Positions 43,081-52,678 are shown, numbered from the stretch's first letter. The stretch: 64,000 nucleotides of DNA from VYFG01 sp965248685 (GCA_965248685.1 CBDFKC010000003.1:2542001-2606000), one strand, 5' to 3'. Program-made: numbers and translations. The notes: a model not told the origin generated them from the sequence alone.

Positions 43081-46067
43081 CCACCAAACGGGTAGCCCAG
43101 GGCGGTCTAATTGATCGCAGTCAGGTCTTACGATTTAGCTGGGATGGGCGAGCGATGTCAGGGCATCCAGGAGATAGTCTGGCCTCCGCACTAATGGCCA
43201 ACGGCGAAAAAGTGCTTGGACGCAGTTTTAAATATCACCGTCCCCGGGGCATTATGTCAGCGGGGGTGGAGGAGTCCGGCGCCATGGTAACGGTAGGTGA
43301 AGGAGCCCGCCGGGACCCCAATGTTAAAGCCACCACCCAGGAACTTTACCAGGGACTGGTCGCAACCGGGCAAAACGCCTGGCCCAGTGTCCGTTTTGAC
43401 GTAAACGAGATTAATAACGTAATGGGACGGTTCCTGGTTGCTGGTTTCTATTATAAAACCTTCATGGGTATTCCGCCGTTCGAATGGGGTAAGGGAACCG
43501 GGATCTGGATGTGGTATGAGAAATTCATCCGCAAGGCAGCAGGTATGGGAAAGGCGTCCCGGCTACCCGACCCGGATAACTATGAACACGGGAATGCCTA
43601 TTGTGATGTTTTGGTGGTTGGCGCCGGTCCCGCTGGTCTGTCTGCCGCTGTAGCTGCCGCTGAGCAAGGTCTGGAAGTATTATTGGTCGAACAGGATCGC
43701 GAATTGGGTGGTGATTTATTGGGTCAGTCCGACGATGCAACCGAGAAGCATCGACTTGAACTGGTCGCAGCTGTGGAAAGCGCTGGCGTTCGGGTAATGC
43801 TGCGAACCACGGCATTTGGTTTATATGATAATGGAACCGCTGGACTTCTGGAGCGGGTAACCGACCATCTTCCCAGCCCTGAGGATTATCTTCCGCGACA
43901 ACGATTTTGGACGGTGCGGGCAAAGCAGACCATCCTCGCCACCGGAGCCATGGAACGGCACATCGCCTTTGGCAATAATGACCACCCAGGTGTTATGACA
44001 GCGGCCGCTGGTCGAACTTATTTGAATCGATATGGCGTACTTCCGGGTCAGCAAATAATTGTAACGACCAATAACGATTCTGCCTATCAGAATGCCATCG
44101 ATCTGTCTGTTGCTGGTGCGGATGTCGCGTTGCTGGACGCGCGTGCAAAAGTACCAGGCCGACTATTTGAATTGGCCGGGGAGCACGGCGTCTCGCTACG
44201 TACCAACTGTGCGCCGATGCGAGCCCGAGGTAGTCGGGGCGTTAACCGATTAGAGGTTGCGCTGGCGAGTGGCAATGGTTGGAAAGCCCAGGGTGCAGAG
44301 CCCTGTGATTTATTATTGGTGTCAGGTGGATGGTCGCCGGTGGTTAATCTCATGTCCCACCGGGGTGTGAAACCCCACTGGGATGCTGAAAACGCCTGTT
44401 TCGTGACGGCCGATAAATATCAATCGGTGCATATCGCTGGATCTGCGGCGGCATTCTGGAACACTGATGGTTGTGCAAGTTCTGGCCGAGCAGCAGGTGT
44501 AGACGCAGCCAGGGAATTAGGTAAAAGTTCTCCGGTCGTCAGCCTGCCTGGAAGAGGCGGTTGGGAAGCTCCCATTAAGCCGCTATATGAAGTAAGAGTT
44601 CCAGGAAAAAAACTTAAATGCCTGGTAGATCCCCAGCACGATGTGACTGCAGAAGATATTCGGTTGGCCCATAGGGAAGGGTTTGTTTCGGTAGAGCATC
44701 TCAAGCGCTATACCACGCTGGGTATGGCCACTGACGGTGGAAAGTTTGGAAATGTTATTGGACTTGCGTTAATGGCGGAAGCTCTGGGCCGGGAAATTCC
44801 GGATGTTGGGACAACAACATTTCGGCCGCCGTATACGCCAGTTGCAATCGGTGCATTGCGGGGGCGCAGCGTTGACGAACATTTCAGGCCGTTGCGGCGT
44901 ACGCCGATGCATGATTGGAATATTGCCCAGGATGCCACCATGACCATGGCAGGGTTATGGCATCGGCCCTGGTATTTTGCCCGGTCTGGTGAAACCATCA
45001 GTGAGGCCTATGTCCGGGAAACTGAAACCACGCGCAAGACTTTGGGGCTTTGTGACGTTACTTCCCTTGGTAAAATTGCGATACAGGGTCCGGATGCAAC
45101 CGAATTTCTCAATCGGATCTACACCAATCCTTTCGCCAAACTCCCCATTGGCAAGACACGTTACGGCATTATGCTGCGTGACGATGGCTTCGTTATGGAT
45201 GATGGCACTACCTGGCGATTGGCAGATACTGAATACTTCATGACCACCACGACTGCCCATGCGGCAAAGGTTATGGTTTGGCTAGAAGAGTTATTGCAGA
45301 CTCGATGGCAGGATTTAAAGGTACAGGTTACCTCGGTATCGGAGCAATGGGCTGGTTGCGCAGTAGCAGGGCCACGGTCTCGCGATGTTCTGAGCGCCTG
45401 TGTAGAGGACGCCGGAGTCATGAGTAATGACAATTTTCCATTTATGGGTGTCATTGAAACTAGTCTTGAACAGGAAATACCGTGCCGGATCGCGCGGATC
45501 AGTTTTTCCGGTGAACTGGCTTATGAAGTTTATGTCCCGTCAGATTATTCCAGCGTCATGATGGAGTTGTTATGGACCGAAACTCAAAAGATCGAAGGAT
45601 GTTTATACGGCCTTGAAGCATTGGGCGCGATGCGAATAGAAAAAGGTCATGTTACCGGTGCAGAACTTGACGGAAGAATAACTATCGAGGACGCTGGGCT
45701 TGGCAAGATGGCATCTCCCAACAAAGTTTTTGTTGGTAGTGCCATGCGTAAACGACCAGATATGATACGGGAAAATCGACCCAGACTAGTCGGGATAAAA
45801 CCAAAGGACCAGACCCAAACCTTTAATGCCGGCTCGATCCTTTGTCATTCGGAAAAAGTTTCTGGGCTTGGTGAAGGCTGGATAACCGGGGTCACTCATT
45901 CTCCTTCCATGGGACACTGGATTGGTATAGGATTTATTTCAGGAGGGCATGAGGAATGGGCTGGGAAAACCGTGGTGGCAGCTGATCCAGTGCGAAAAGG
46001 TAACGTCGAAGTGGAGATAGTTTCTCCGCATATGTATGACCCAAGCGGAGAGAAAATGTATGGCTAA
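43077..46067 (+). CDS. soxA: Sarcosine oxidase alpha subunit
   Basis: 996 aa from ATG 43077 (GGAGGG 8 bp upstream; overlaps soxD stop). The frame is also open from an earlier ATG at 43050. N-terminal 2Fe-2S-like/small domain (LRFSWDGRAMSGHPGDSLASALMANG), an NAD-binding Rossmann motif (VLVVGAGPAGLSAAVAAAEQG), and a C-terminal GcvT-type tetrahydrofolate domain (VAGPRSRDVL, SFSGELAYEVYV, MRIEKGH). It channels formaldehyde to 5,10-methylene-THF. Coupled to soxG by an 8-bp overlap. Confidence 0.96.
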   Translation: MTTKRVAQGGLIDRSQVLRFSWDGRAMSGHPGDSLASALMANGEKVLGRSFKYHRPRGIMSAGVEESGAMVTVGEGARRDPNVKATTQELYQGLVATGQNAWPSVRFDVNEINNVMGRFLVAGFYYKTFMGIPPFEWGKGTGIWMWYEKFIRKAAGMGKASRLPDPDNYEHGNAYCDVLVVGAGPAGLSAAVAAAEQGLEVLLVEQDRELGGDLLGQSDDATEKHRLELVAAVESAGVRVMLRTTAFGLYDNGTAGLLERVTDHLPSPEDYLPRQRFWTVRAKQTILATGAMERHIAFGNNDHPGVMTAAAGRTYLNRYGVLPGQQIIVTTNNDSAYQNAIDLSVAGADVALLDARAKVPGRLFELAGEHGVSLRTNCAPMRARGSRGVNRLEVALASGNGWKAQGAEPCDLLLVSGGWSPVVNLMSHRGVKPHWDAENACFVTADKYQSVHIAGSAAAFWNTDGCASSGRAAGVDAARELGKSSPVVSLPGRGGWEAPIKPLYEVRVPGKKLKCLVDPQHDVTAEDIRLAHREGFVSVEHLKRYTTLGMATDGGKFGNVIGLALMAEALGREIPDVGTTTFRPPYTPVAIGALRGRSVDEHFRPLRRTPMHDWNIAQDATMTMAGLWHRPWYFARSGETISEAYVRETETTRKTLGLCDVTSLGKIAIQGPDATEFLNRIYTNPFAKLPIGKTRYGIMLRDDGFVMDDGTTWRLADTEYFMTTTTAHAAKVMVWLEELLQTRWQDLKVQVTSVSEQWAGCAVAGPRSRDVLSACVEDAGVMSNDNFPFMGVIETSLEQEIPCRIARISFSGELAYEVYVPSDYSSVMMELLWTETQKIEGCLYGLEALGAMRIEKGHVTGAELDGRITIEDAGLGKMASPNKVFVGSAMRKRPDMIRENRPRLVGIKPKDQTQTFNAGSILCHSEKVSGLGEGWITGVTHSPSMGHWIGIGFISGGHEEWAGKTVVAADPVRKGNVEVEIVSPHMYDPSGEKMYG

Positions 46068-46620
46068 TCGCGTCTCTGCCCTGGAAGGACATTACCGAAA
46101 GGGAAAGTTTGGCAACCCCGACGGAACTGGTGTCACTATTGAATTATTGCCTGACCTAACCCTACATCAGATTGCGGCCTGGCCTGAAACCGTTTCCGAA
46201 ACAGGAAAGTTGGCGGCTTTGAGCGCGGGGGTTGATGCTGCGCCTGGACCGGGTCAGTCGGTGACAAGTGAGAATTCTGCATTGCTGAGAATTGAACCCC
46301 TGAAATGGTGGCAAATAGGAAGAGAGGCTCCAGAACTGTTGCCTGATCAGGGAACAACGGTGGATTTATCTCATTCCAGAACTCGCCTGCGCCTGGCAGG
46401 AACCGACGCGGCGGCGTTGCTTAACAGATTACTGCCACTGGATCTGCGGGAAAGCTCCTTTCCTGAAGGTACTGTAGCGTCCTCTGCCATGCATCATGTG
46501 GGCGTAACGCTATGGCGTGCTCCGGGTGGATATGAATTGTTTATTCCAAGAGGGTTTGCCTTGTCAATTTGGCAAGTCCTCTTTGAGTCATCCCATCAGT
46601 TTGGAGTAGAGGTTCTTTAA
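46060..46620 (+). CDS. soxG: Sarcosine oxidase gamma subunit
   Basis: 186 aa from ATG 46060, overlapping soxA by 8 bp. Moderate match to SoxG: LRIEPLKWWQIG, RTRLRLAGTDAAALLNRLLPLDLRESSFPEGTV, GYELFIPRGFALSIWQVLFES. Last gene of the operon. No purU, glyA or fol gene follows, unlike many sox operons. Confidence 0.92.
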   Translation: MANRVSALEGHYRKGKFGNPDGTGVTIELLPDLTLHQIAAWPETVSETGKLAALSAGVDAAPGPGQSVTSENSALLRIEPLKWWQIGREAPELLPDQGTTVDLSHSRTRLRLAGTDAAALLNRLLPLDLRESSFPEGTVASSAMHHVGVTLWRAPGGYELFIPRGFALSIWQVLFESSHQFGVEVL

Positions 46621-46641
46621 ATACTGGATTTCGACCGCATT

Positions 46642-46671
46642 GATTAGTCTCAACAAAGTTAGAGATTAATC
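46642..46671 (+). repeat. Imperfect inverted repeat upstream of terC-like gene
   Basis: GATTAGTCTC and GAGATTAATC (one mismatch or G-U) flank a 10-nt loop. No T-run follows, so it is not a standard terminator. It could be an mRNA hairpin in the leader of the TerC gene or a weak operator. Confidence 0.35.
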
Positions 46672-46694
46672 GTTCGAAAAGATGGTGAAGGGAA

Positions 46695-47402
46695 ATGTTT
46701 GAATGGCTCGCTACGCCAGAAGGCTGGATCGCGCTGGTTTCTTTGATCTCCCTGGAGATAGTTTTGGGGATCGACAATATTATCTTTATTTCAATCCTGG
46801 TTGGCAGGCTTCCTGTTCAGCAGCGTGATAATGCGCGCCGAATCGGATTAGGACTCGCCGTTATTTCAAGACTGGCATTGTTATTTAGTCTGGTCTGGAT
46901 AATGAAGTTGGTTGATCCCTGGATTACACTATGGGGCAATGAATTGTCCGGTCGAGATCTGATACTGATTGTTGGTGGATTGTTTTTATTGGTCAAATCG
47001 ACGCTGGAAATCCATTCAAGTTTTGACATTGAAGATACTGAGCAGAAGAATCTTAGCTCGGTTACATTCGGATCGGTGCTGTTCCAGATAATGATTCTGG
47101 ATGTTGTTTTTTCTCTCGACTCTGTGATCACCGCAGTCGGACTGGTTGATCAACTGTCGATAATGGTGATCGCAATTCTGGTGGCAGTGGCCGTTATGTT
47201 GGTATCAGCAAAACCAATCGGTGAGTTCGTCGATGGCAATCCCACAATAAAAATGCTGGCATTATCATTTTTGATGATGATCGGTATTGCCCTCGTGGGC
47301 GAAGGACTGGACTTTCATATTCCCAAAGGATACATCTATTTTGCCATGGCGTTTTCACTGGCGGTGGAAATGTTAAATATTCAAATCAGGAAACGAAATT
47401 GA
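46695..47402 (+). CDS. TerC family integral membrane protein
   Basis: 235 aa with about seven hydrophobic helices. It opens ALVSLISLEIVLGIDNIIFISILVGRLP, where LEIVLGIDN is the TerC signature; a second ILDVVFSLDSVITAVG follows. The family is linked to metal (manganese, calcium) homeostasis and to tellurite resistance in some members. No yybP-ykoY riboswitch was recognised upstream. Not functionally linked to sox. Confidence 0.93.
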   Translation: MFEWLATPEGWIALVSLISLEIVLGIDNIIFISILVGRLPVQQRDNARRIGLGLAVISRLALLFSLVWIMKLVDPWITLWGNELSGRDLILIVGGLFLLVKSTLEIHSSFDIEDTEQKNLSSVTFGSVLFQIMILDVVFSLDSVITAVGLVDQLSIMVIAILVAVAVMLVSAKPIGEFVDGNPTIKMLALSFLMMIGIALVGEGLDFHIPKGYIYFAMAFSLAVEMLNIQIRKRN

Positions 47403-47419
47403 TGCAATACGTCGGAGAT

Positions 47420-47983
47420 TTATAGTCGATCATTCAGCTCGATACCTGTGAACTTGGCCAGTGCCCTGGCCAGTTCCTTAGCATATTTTTTATCCTTATA
47501 TTCGATTAGCGGAGCTTGCTGTTGGTCCTTTAGCAACAAATCAATTATGTAGTATGTGGTGCTACTCGTTCTACCGGAAGAATCGCCAGCTTTCTTTTGA
47601 GTGGAGTTGCGGGTTTGTTTGCGACAAATTACTTTTTCGATATCATCAAGACTTAGAATTTTGCCTTTGGTATGCAACCCTAGTAGTTCGCGCCGCTTTC
47701 CAATTAGACCGAGCTTGTTGTTGGCAACAATACTCTCCCGGGAAACGATGTAAATTCCGGGCGCTAACACCAGGGCGGCCAGTATAAATAGCACAATCAT
47801 TCCTATAATCGCGATCATCCATTCCGAGAGAGTAGCTTCCAGAATATAACTGAGCAGAGAACTCAGTAAAAGGTAAAGCAAGTACCCTCCACAGGCAAAA
47901 AACGGAAGCGCAATCAAAAACTCCAACGGATGAAGCTTTATTCGCGCACTTAACTTGTCCTGACTAACTCGTATTACCTGCAT
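47420..47983 (-). CDS. Membrane protein with PH-like cytoplasmic tail, uncharacterised
   Basis: 187 aa. Two hydrophobic segments (LEFLIALPFFACGGYLLYLLLSSLL; MIAIIGMIVLFILAALVLAPGIYIV) are followed by a hydrophilic domain that begins SRESIVANNKLGLIGKRRELLG and has a pattern like bacterial PH (YdbS-type) domains. It ends ELARALAKFTGIELNDRL. No family can be assigned with certainty. It is tail-to-tail with terC. Confidence 0.6.
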   Translation of the reverse strand: MQVIRVSQDKLSARIKLHPLEFLIALPFFACGGYLLYLLLSSLLSYILEATLSEWMIAIIGMIVLFILAALVLAPGIYIVSRESIVANNKLGLIGKRRELLGLHTKGKILSLDDIEKVICRKQTRNSTQKKAGDSSGRTSSTTYYIIDLLLKDQQQAPLIEYKDKKYAKELARALAKFTGIELNDRL

Positions 47984-48100
47984 TCCAAATATAGATCGGG
48001 GTCAGTGTGAAATTAATTTGGTTTCGCGTTTCTGATGGGAGACAATCTCCACCAGAAATGATATTACATCATGGTTGAAATGGATGCATTACTTGTGGCT

Positions 48101-48128
48101 TTGCTTGAGTGCGTGATCAAGTTATACT
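48101..48128 (+). promoter_or_regulatory. Candidate sigma-70 promoter for outer-membrane protein gene
   Basis: TTGCTT at 48101, a 16-bp spacer and TATACT at 48123, about 40 bp before the outer-membrane protein start at 48169. Typical spacing and a good -10; the -35 is moderate. Confidence 0.4.
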
Positions 48129-48168
48129 TGCGGCCGCTGATCATTTACCTTAATTAATGGAGTTGACG

Positions 48169-48804
48169 ATGAAACATACCTACCTGTTAAGTGCGATAGT
48201 TGGATTGTTATTTAGCGGTGTTGCCTATGGGCAAAACTACATATCCCTGGCCGTGGGATTTTCCGAATTAAATTCGACGGATGTCCAGGTTTCTACTGGC
48301 CGGTTAAGTACAGATTATGAAGATAGTACATCTCTGGTTGCTGCGGTTGGGAAAAACTTCGCCAGCTTTCGGGCTGAAATAGAATTGTCTTCTTTTGGTA
48401 ACGATGTCAATGCCCACCGGCTAAATCTTGCTACACCATTGCAGGGCAATTCTGGAGAAGTATCGGCACTCTCCCTAATGGTGAATGCGGTTAAGGATTT
48501 TCGCGGGGGACCAAGGTTCTCTCCATATATTGGTGCCGGAATCGGATTCTCGGATGTCGAAGTACAAAATTTTGGAACCGCTTCGATTCCCAGAATAATC
48601 GACGGTAGCGAGACAGTATTTGCATACCAGTTTTTTGTTGGTGCTGCATTAGCGCTTTCAGAGACCACCGATATTTTTGGTGAGTATCGCTATTTCACAA
48701 CTGAGGATTTGGGTATTGAGTCTTCTGCCTCAACTGGGTCCACTTCAACGGACTTTGGCTATGAATCAAATAGTCTGAGATTTGGCGTCCGATTCGATTA
48801 CTAA
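48169..48804 (+). CDS. Outer-membrane beta-barrel protein (OmpA/OmpX-like barrel)
   Basis: 211 aa from ATG 48169; TGGAG 6 bp upstream favours it over ATG 48157. Signal peptide TYLLSAIVGLLFSGVAYG. Alternating hydrophobic patterns, SPYIGAGIGFSDVEV and FGEYRYFTTEDL, and the last residue is tyrosine in RFGVRFDY, the usual C-terminal aromatic of an eight-stranded barrel. Probably a small porin-family or structural outer-membrane protein. Function unknown. Confidence 0.8.
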   Translation: MKHTYLLSAIVGLLFSGVAYGQNYISLAVGFSELNSTDVQVSTGRLSTDYEDSTSLVAAVGKNFASFRAEIELSSFGNDVNAHRLNLATPLQGNSGEVSALSLMVNAVKDFRGGPRFSPYIGAGIGFSDVEVQNFGTASIPRIIDGSETVFAYQFFVGAALALSETTDIFGEYRYFTTEDLGIESSASTGSTSTDFGYESNSLRFGVRFDY

Positions 48805-48825
48805 CGTAAACACGTCCATGAAATA

Positions 48826-49575
48826 TTGACAATTTTGCACGGTGGAAAGCGGATTTGTGGTGAAGCCATCGGAATTTTGTTGTTTGATGATCGCCACTAC
48901 CCCATGGCACCAGGCGATGTTGGCAACGCTACCAGTTACCCTTTTCCGGTAAGAATAAAAGTTGTCGACGGACTGACCTGGTACCCACCGCCGGCTAATG
49001 AATGGGGTAAACCTCGTCCTAAGGAAGTTGACTTACTGGTTGATGCAGCCAATGAATTGAAACGTGATGGGGTTCGGGCAATTGTAACGGGGTGCGGTTT
49101 TTTCAGCACGGTCCAGGACGTGCTGGCAAAAGAAGTCGGCATTCCAGTTTTTACATCTCCTCTGATATTGTTGCCTTTGGTGGGTCGGATGATTTCGCCG
49201 GATAAAAAAATCTGTGTCGTGACTGCATCAAAACCACATTTAACCGAGGGGTATTTCCGGTCAGCAGGATTCGACAATTTCAGCAGGCTTCACGTAGTTG
49301 GAATGGAATCTTGCTCAGAATGGACCCAAACCCATATGGGGGGAACCAGAACCAGTATGGATTTGGAATTGTTGCGTGAACAATACCTTCAGACAACTTC
49401 GGACTTCGTACGCGGTCATCCGGATATCGGTTTGATTTTGGTGGAATGTACCTCATTCGCTACTTTTTCTGCGGATATGCAGCAGCAAATAGATCTGCCC
49501 GTGGTTGATTACATAAATTTTATTGAATTTATGTTTTCTATGGTGGTACAGCAGAGCTATAAGGGATTTGTCTAA
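48826..49575 (+). CDS. Aspartate/glutamate racemase-fold protein
   Basis: 249 aa from TTG 48826 (no better start seen). The two catalytic cysteine positions are recognisable: C90 (VTGCGFFST) and C208 (LVECTSFATF). The fold covers Asp/Glu racemases, hydantoin racemases and arylmalonate decarboxylases; the precise reaction is not fixed. It lies upstream of an amidotransferase and aminotransferase on the same strand (gaps 129 and 118 bp). Confidence 0.8.
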   Translation: MTILHGGKRICGEAIGILLFDDRHYPMAPGDVGNATSYPFPVRIKVVDGLTWYPPPANEWGKPRPKEVDLLVDAANELKRDGVRAIVTGCGFFSTVQDVLAKEVGIPVFTSPLILLPLVGRMISPDKKICVVTASKPHLTEGYFRSAGFDNFSRLHVVGMESCSEWTQTHMGGTRTSMDLELLREQYLQTTSDFVRGHPDIGLILVECTSFATFSADMQQQIDLPVVDYINFIEFMFSMVVQQSYKGFV

Positions 49576-49704
49576 GAAATTGCTAATTAAAGAGATTCCG
49601 ACTCCAGGCAACTGATTATTCTCTTGAGATAGAATATTACTGTAATGTGAAATTTTCACAAACCTATTTGGAAGAGAAATCTACTCCTAAAATTTAATAT
49701 ATTT

Positions 49705-50472
49705 ATGTGTCGCATTGCCGCCTATACGGGCCCCGAGATTCCACTTAAAAATATAATCACCGCACCAGAACACTCATTGCTTTCACAAAGCCGTGATGCT
49801 ACTGAGTCCAAGGTGAATTTGAATGGCGATGGATTTGGAATTGCCTGGTACGGGTATTCACCTCAGCCGGGATTATACCGAGAGTGTCTTCCTGCATGGT
49901 CAGATGAGAATTTACTTAATCTCAGTCGTATGGTGCAATCCCACCTCTTCATTGCCCATGTACGGGCATCTACCATAGGGGAAACCATGAGGGCAAATTG
50001 TCATCCATTTGCTTTCGAGAACTGGAGTTTCGCCCACAATGGACAAATTGGCGGATATCCGCAGATGCAACGAGATTTGGAAATTCAATTGTCTGACCAA
50101 CACTACCATGCGCGTCGCGGAACCACAGATTCTGAACTCCTGTTCCTGCTGTTACTGCAATACGGACTATCTGAAAACCCTGCTATTGCCTGTAGTAAAG
50201 TAATAAGTTTACTGGAAGATATACGGAGAGAGAAAAGAGTTTCTGCGCCATTGCGGCTGGCGTTTGTATTCTCCGACGGAATTGCATTATATGGCGTTCG
50301 CTACGCTTCTGACGACTATTGCCCGACGCTGTATCAGTCAAAGCGACTGGACAATAATGGGATATCTCTTTCCTCGGAGCCACTTGATGGAAACCCGTCG
50401 AACTGGACGATGCTGGCGCCTTCAACCATGGCAGAAGTCAAAGGAGACCAAATTATCGTGCACCAGATTTAG
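49705..50472 (+). CDS. Class II glutamine amidotransferase (EgtC / YafJ-like)
   Basis: 255 aa. The nucleophile is C2 (MCRIAAYTGPEIP), exposed after Met removal. NGDGFGIAWYG, FIAHVRASTIGE, NCHPFAFENWSFAHNGQI and TTDSELLFLLLL are the class II (Ntn) motifs of the EgtC/YafJ branch. It hydrolyses the gamma-glutamyl amide of a substrate. No ergothioneine genes are adjacent, so ergothioneine synthesis is not supported by context. Confidence 0.88.
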   Translation: MCRIAAYTGPEIPLKNIITAPEHSLLSQSRDATESKVNLNGDGFGIAWYGYSPQPGLYRECLPAWSDENLLNLSRMVQSHLFIAHVRASTIGETMRANCHPFAFENWSFAHNGQIGGYPQMQRDLEIQLSDQHYHARRGTTDSELLFLLLLQYGLSENPAIACSKVISLLEDIRREKRVSAPLRLAFVFSDGIALYGVRYASDDYCPTLYQSKRLDNNGISLSSEPLDGNPSNWTMLAPSTMAEVKGDQIIVHQI

Positions 50473-50590
50473 GGTTTGCGCTAGTGAATTCTATCCTATT
50501 AACTTTTTCGGTTTGTCCGGCTACTCAATCAACCATTTGAGTTGCTGTGATTAAAATTGCCACTATCTTTCATTACCGAAAACCAGACCA

Positions 50591-51724
50591 ATGAGAAACT
50601 TTGAACTCGAAACCCATTTTTCTCAATGGGAATTTAAAGCGAAATATCACATGACCGCTTCAGATACCGAGAGTATGTCGCTGAAAGAATTGCTGTCTCT
50701 CGCTACGCCTGAGCAGCGGAATGAGTTCGAGGGACTTTGGCTTGGTTACACTGAAACCTGGGGTGCGCCTGATTTAAGACGGAGTATTTCTCAAACGTAC
50801 CTGCATTTGAGCAGCGAGAACATACTTTGTTTTGCGGGCGCTGAAGAAGGTATTTACACCGCGATGCGGGTTTTGCTGGACCGGAACGATCATGCCATTG
50901 TTACGGTACCCAACTACCAGGCGGCAGAAACATTGCCTCTGGATATATGTGCAGTCACCGGGGTGGCGCTTCATGCGGATACGAATTGGCGACTGGATCT
51001 GGATGAAGTGGAAAAAGCAATTCTTCCAAATACAAAATTGATTTCAATCAACGGGCCGAATAATCCCACAGGAGCAACTTTTCCTGAAGATGATTTTAAC
51101 GGACTGATCAGTTTGTGCCGGAAACACGACATCTATCTTTTCAGCGATGAGGTTTTTCGTTTGCTGGAACTGGACGAAAACAAGCGGCGGCCCCAGATCG
51201 CCGATGTATACGAGAAAGGTATCTCTCTCAATGTTATCTCCAAGGCTTATGGACTTCCAGGATTGAGAGTCGGCTGGCTCGCCAGTCAGGATACTGACTT
51301 ATTGGCCCACTGCGAACGATACAAGCATTACTTGTCCATCTGTAATTCTGCTCCCAGTGAGCGACTGACGATCATTGCATTGGAAAATGGGGAGAGTATT
51401 GTTTCGCGGAACCGATCTCTGTTGAAGCATAACCTCCAACAGTTGGACGGATTTTTTGAAGATTATCCGGATTTGTTCGAATGGTATGTTCCGGATGGTG
51501 GTTGTATTGCCTACCCGCGATATACCGGGCGAGGTAGCGTTGAATCTTTTTGTGAACAATTAGTAACTGAATGTGGTGTGCTGTTGCTGCCAGCCTCAAT
51601 TTACCGATCGGAATTACTGGAGGTGCCAGCGGATCGTTTTCGGGTGGGATTTGGTCGGCGTAACATAGAGCAAGGTTTAGTCGTGTTCCGCCAGTTTATT
51701 GATGACAACTATTCACTACACTAG
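50591..51724 (+). CDS. PLP-dependent aminotransferase, class I/II
   Basis: 377 aa. PLP lysine K218 in NVISKAYGLPGLRVGW, N157 in NGPNNPTG, D186 in FSDEVFR; fold type I. It resembles capreomycidine-synthase-like or general aspartate-type aminotransferases; substrate unknown. The preceding racemase and amidotransferase suggest a small amino-acid-processing group. Confidence 0.9.
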   Translation: MRNFELETHFSQWEFKAKYHMTASDTESMSLKELLSLATPEQRNEFEGLWLGYTETWGAPDLRRSISQTYLHLSSENILCFAGAEEGIYTAMRVLLDRNDHAIVTVPNYQAAETLPLDICAVTGVALHADTNWRLDLDEVEKAILPNTKLISINGPNNPTGATFPEDDFNGLISLCRKHDIYLFSDEVFRLLELDENKRRPQIADVYEKGISLNVISKAYGLPGLRVGWLASQDTDLLAHCERYKHYLSICNSAPSERLTIIALENGESIVSRNRSLLKHNLQQLDGFFEDYPDLFEWYVPDGGCIAYPRYTGRGSVESFCEQLVTECGVLLLPASIYRSELLEVPADRFRVGFGRRNIEQGLVVFRQFIDDNYSLH

Positions 51725-51787
51725 TCAAACTGTGACACCAACAATAATGTCTGTGTTGTTTGGAGTTTGGTGCAGACCGTGGCTTGT

Positions 51788-52678
51788 CTACAATCCTTCT
51801 TTTATTCGCTGATTGCTGGCAATTTGTTTTTGCTGATCAAAATCTTTTCTCAAGGTGCCGATTTCTGCGGACGACAATCGGTCAATATTGTAGAAATCCA
51901 TTTTCCACGCAGAGTCATCGGCCCATCGCAGAGGAGATTGTTGGGTCGTTCTGGGCACCGTGGCCGTGGTGAGTAAATTCAGTGCCAGGTCCAGAGTCTG
52001 AAATTGTGAATCGATATCATGTGGCTTACCCGCCCCATTTCCCAGGGGAAAGTCACTGAACAAAAATCTGGGAACACCAACGGTTTCCACGATGTCTTTT
52101 GCGCAACCCATGATTACTGTGGCAATACCATGTTGTTCAAGATGACGCGCGACCAGGCTACAACTCTGATGACAAACCGGGCAATTTGGAATTAAGACAG
52201 CGGCGTCGACCTGGTCCTGCTGGACTAATTTCAAAACGGCAGGACAGTCTCGTTCAAGGGTCGTGCGTTGGCTTCGGTTGGTTGGAACACCATAAAACCT
52301 TGGGGCAATATCACCAATTCGGTTTTGCTGCATCGCGATCTTTAACTGTTCGAGCGGAAACCATGTGTTTTGATCTTCAGCGCTAGTATGTTTACGGTCG
52401 TAGCCAACATGGGCAATCCGCATGTCCGGCCGGCCATCAGTGCTTTCTGCGTAGACAGAATAGAACTTCGCCGCTGAGTTGTAGCGCGCACCGGGACCCT
52501 GGTCACCAGCTTCTGGTCGAAATGGTGCTGCCGTGGTTAAAAGGGCAATTCGGCAACTACCCAATGGTTTCCGCAATTGGTTAAATGGCACTTTCTCATA
52601 GTTAGCCCATTGATAGGGTTTGCCATAGCCTAATGTCTGATAATAGGTTTTTATTCGTTCCAGATAGTTTATAGGCAT
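51788..52678 (-). CDS. Glycine/sarcosine/betaine reductase B (GrdB/PrdB)-like protein with cysteine active site
   Basis: 296 aa. The region VDAAVLIPNCPVCHQSCSLVARHLEQHGIATVIMGCAKDIVETVGVPRF (about 157-205) matches the part of GrdB/PrdB where selenocysteine sits in a UxxC motif. Here the same place reads C166-x2-C169 (CPVC), with C173 nearby. No in-frame TGA is used. Anaerobic GrdB reductively cleaves betaines and sarcosine; such a reaction is not established for Cys homologues in aerobes. Its function is therefore open. It lies convergent to the aminotransferase and 10 bp downstream of the XRE regulator on the same strand. Confidence 0.7.
   Translation of the reverse strand: MPINYLERIKTYYQTLGYGKPYQWANYEKVPFNQLRKPLGSCRIALLTTAAPFRPEAGDQGPGARYNSAAKFYSVYAESTDGRPDMRIAHVGYDRKHTSAEDQNTWFPLEQLKIAMQQNRIGDIAPRFYGVPTNRSQRTTLERDCPAVLKLVQQDQVDAAVLIPNCPVCHQSCSLVARHLEQHGIATVIMGCAKDIVETVGVPRFLFSDFPLGNGAGKPHDIDSQFQTLDLALNLLTTATVPRTTQQSPLRWADDSAWKMDFYNIDRLSSAEIGTLRKDFDQQKQIASNQRIKEGL

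Noticed and set aside
43525..43923. Minus-strand reading frames inside soxA and other long genes
   Set aside because: They are antisense shadows of well-supported genes, without motifs or ribosome-binding sites of their own.
46621..46694. Possible manganese (yybP-ykoY) riboswitch before the TerC gene
   Set aside because: Only 74 bp with a single imperfect hairpin; the conserved motifs of that riboswitch are not visible.
51788..52678. Selenocysteine in the GrdB-like protein
   Set aside because: The active-site codons are TGT/TGC cysteines in an uninterrupted frame; no TGA with a SECIS-like structure is needed.
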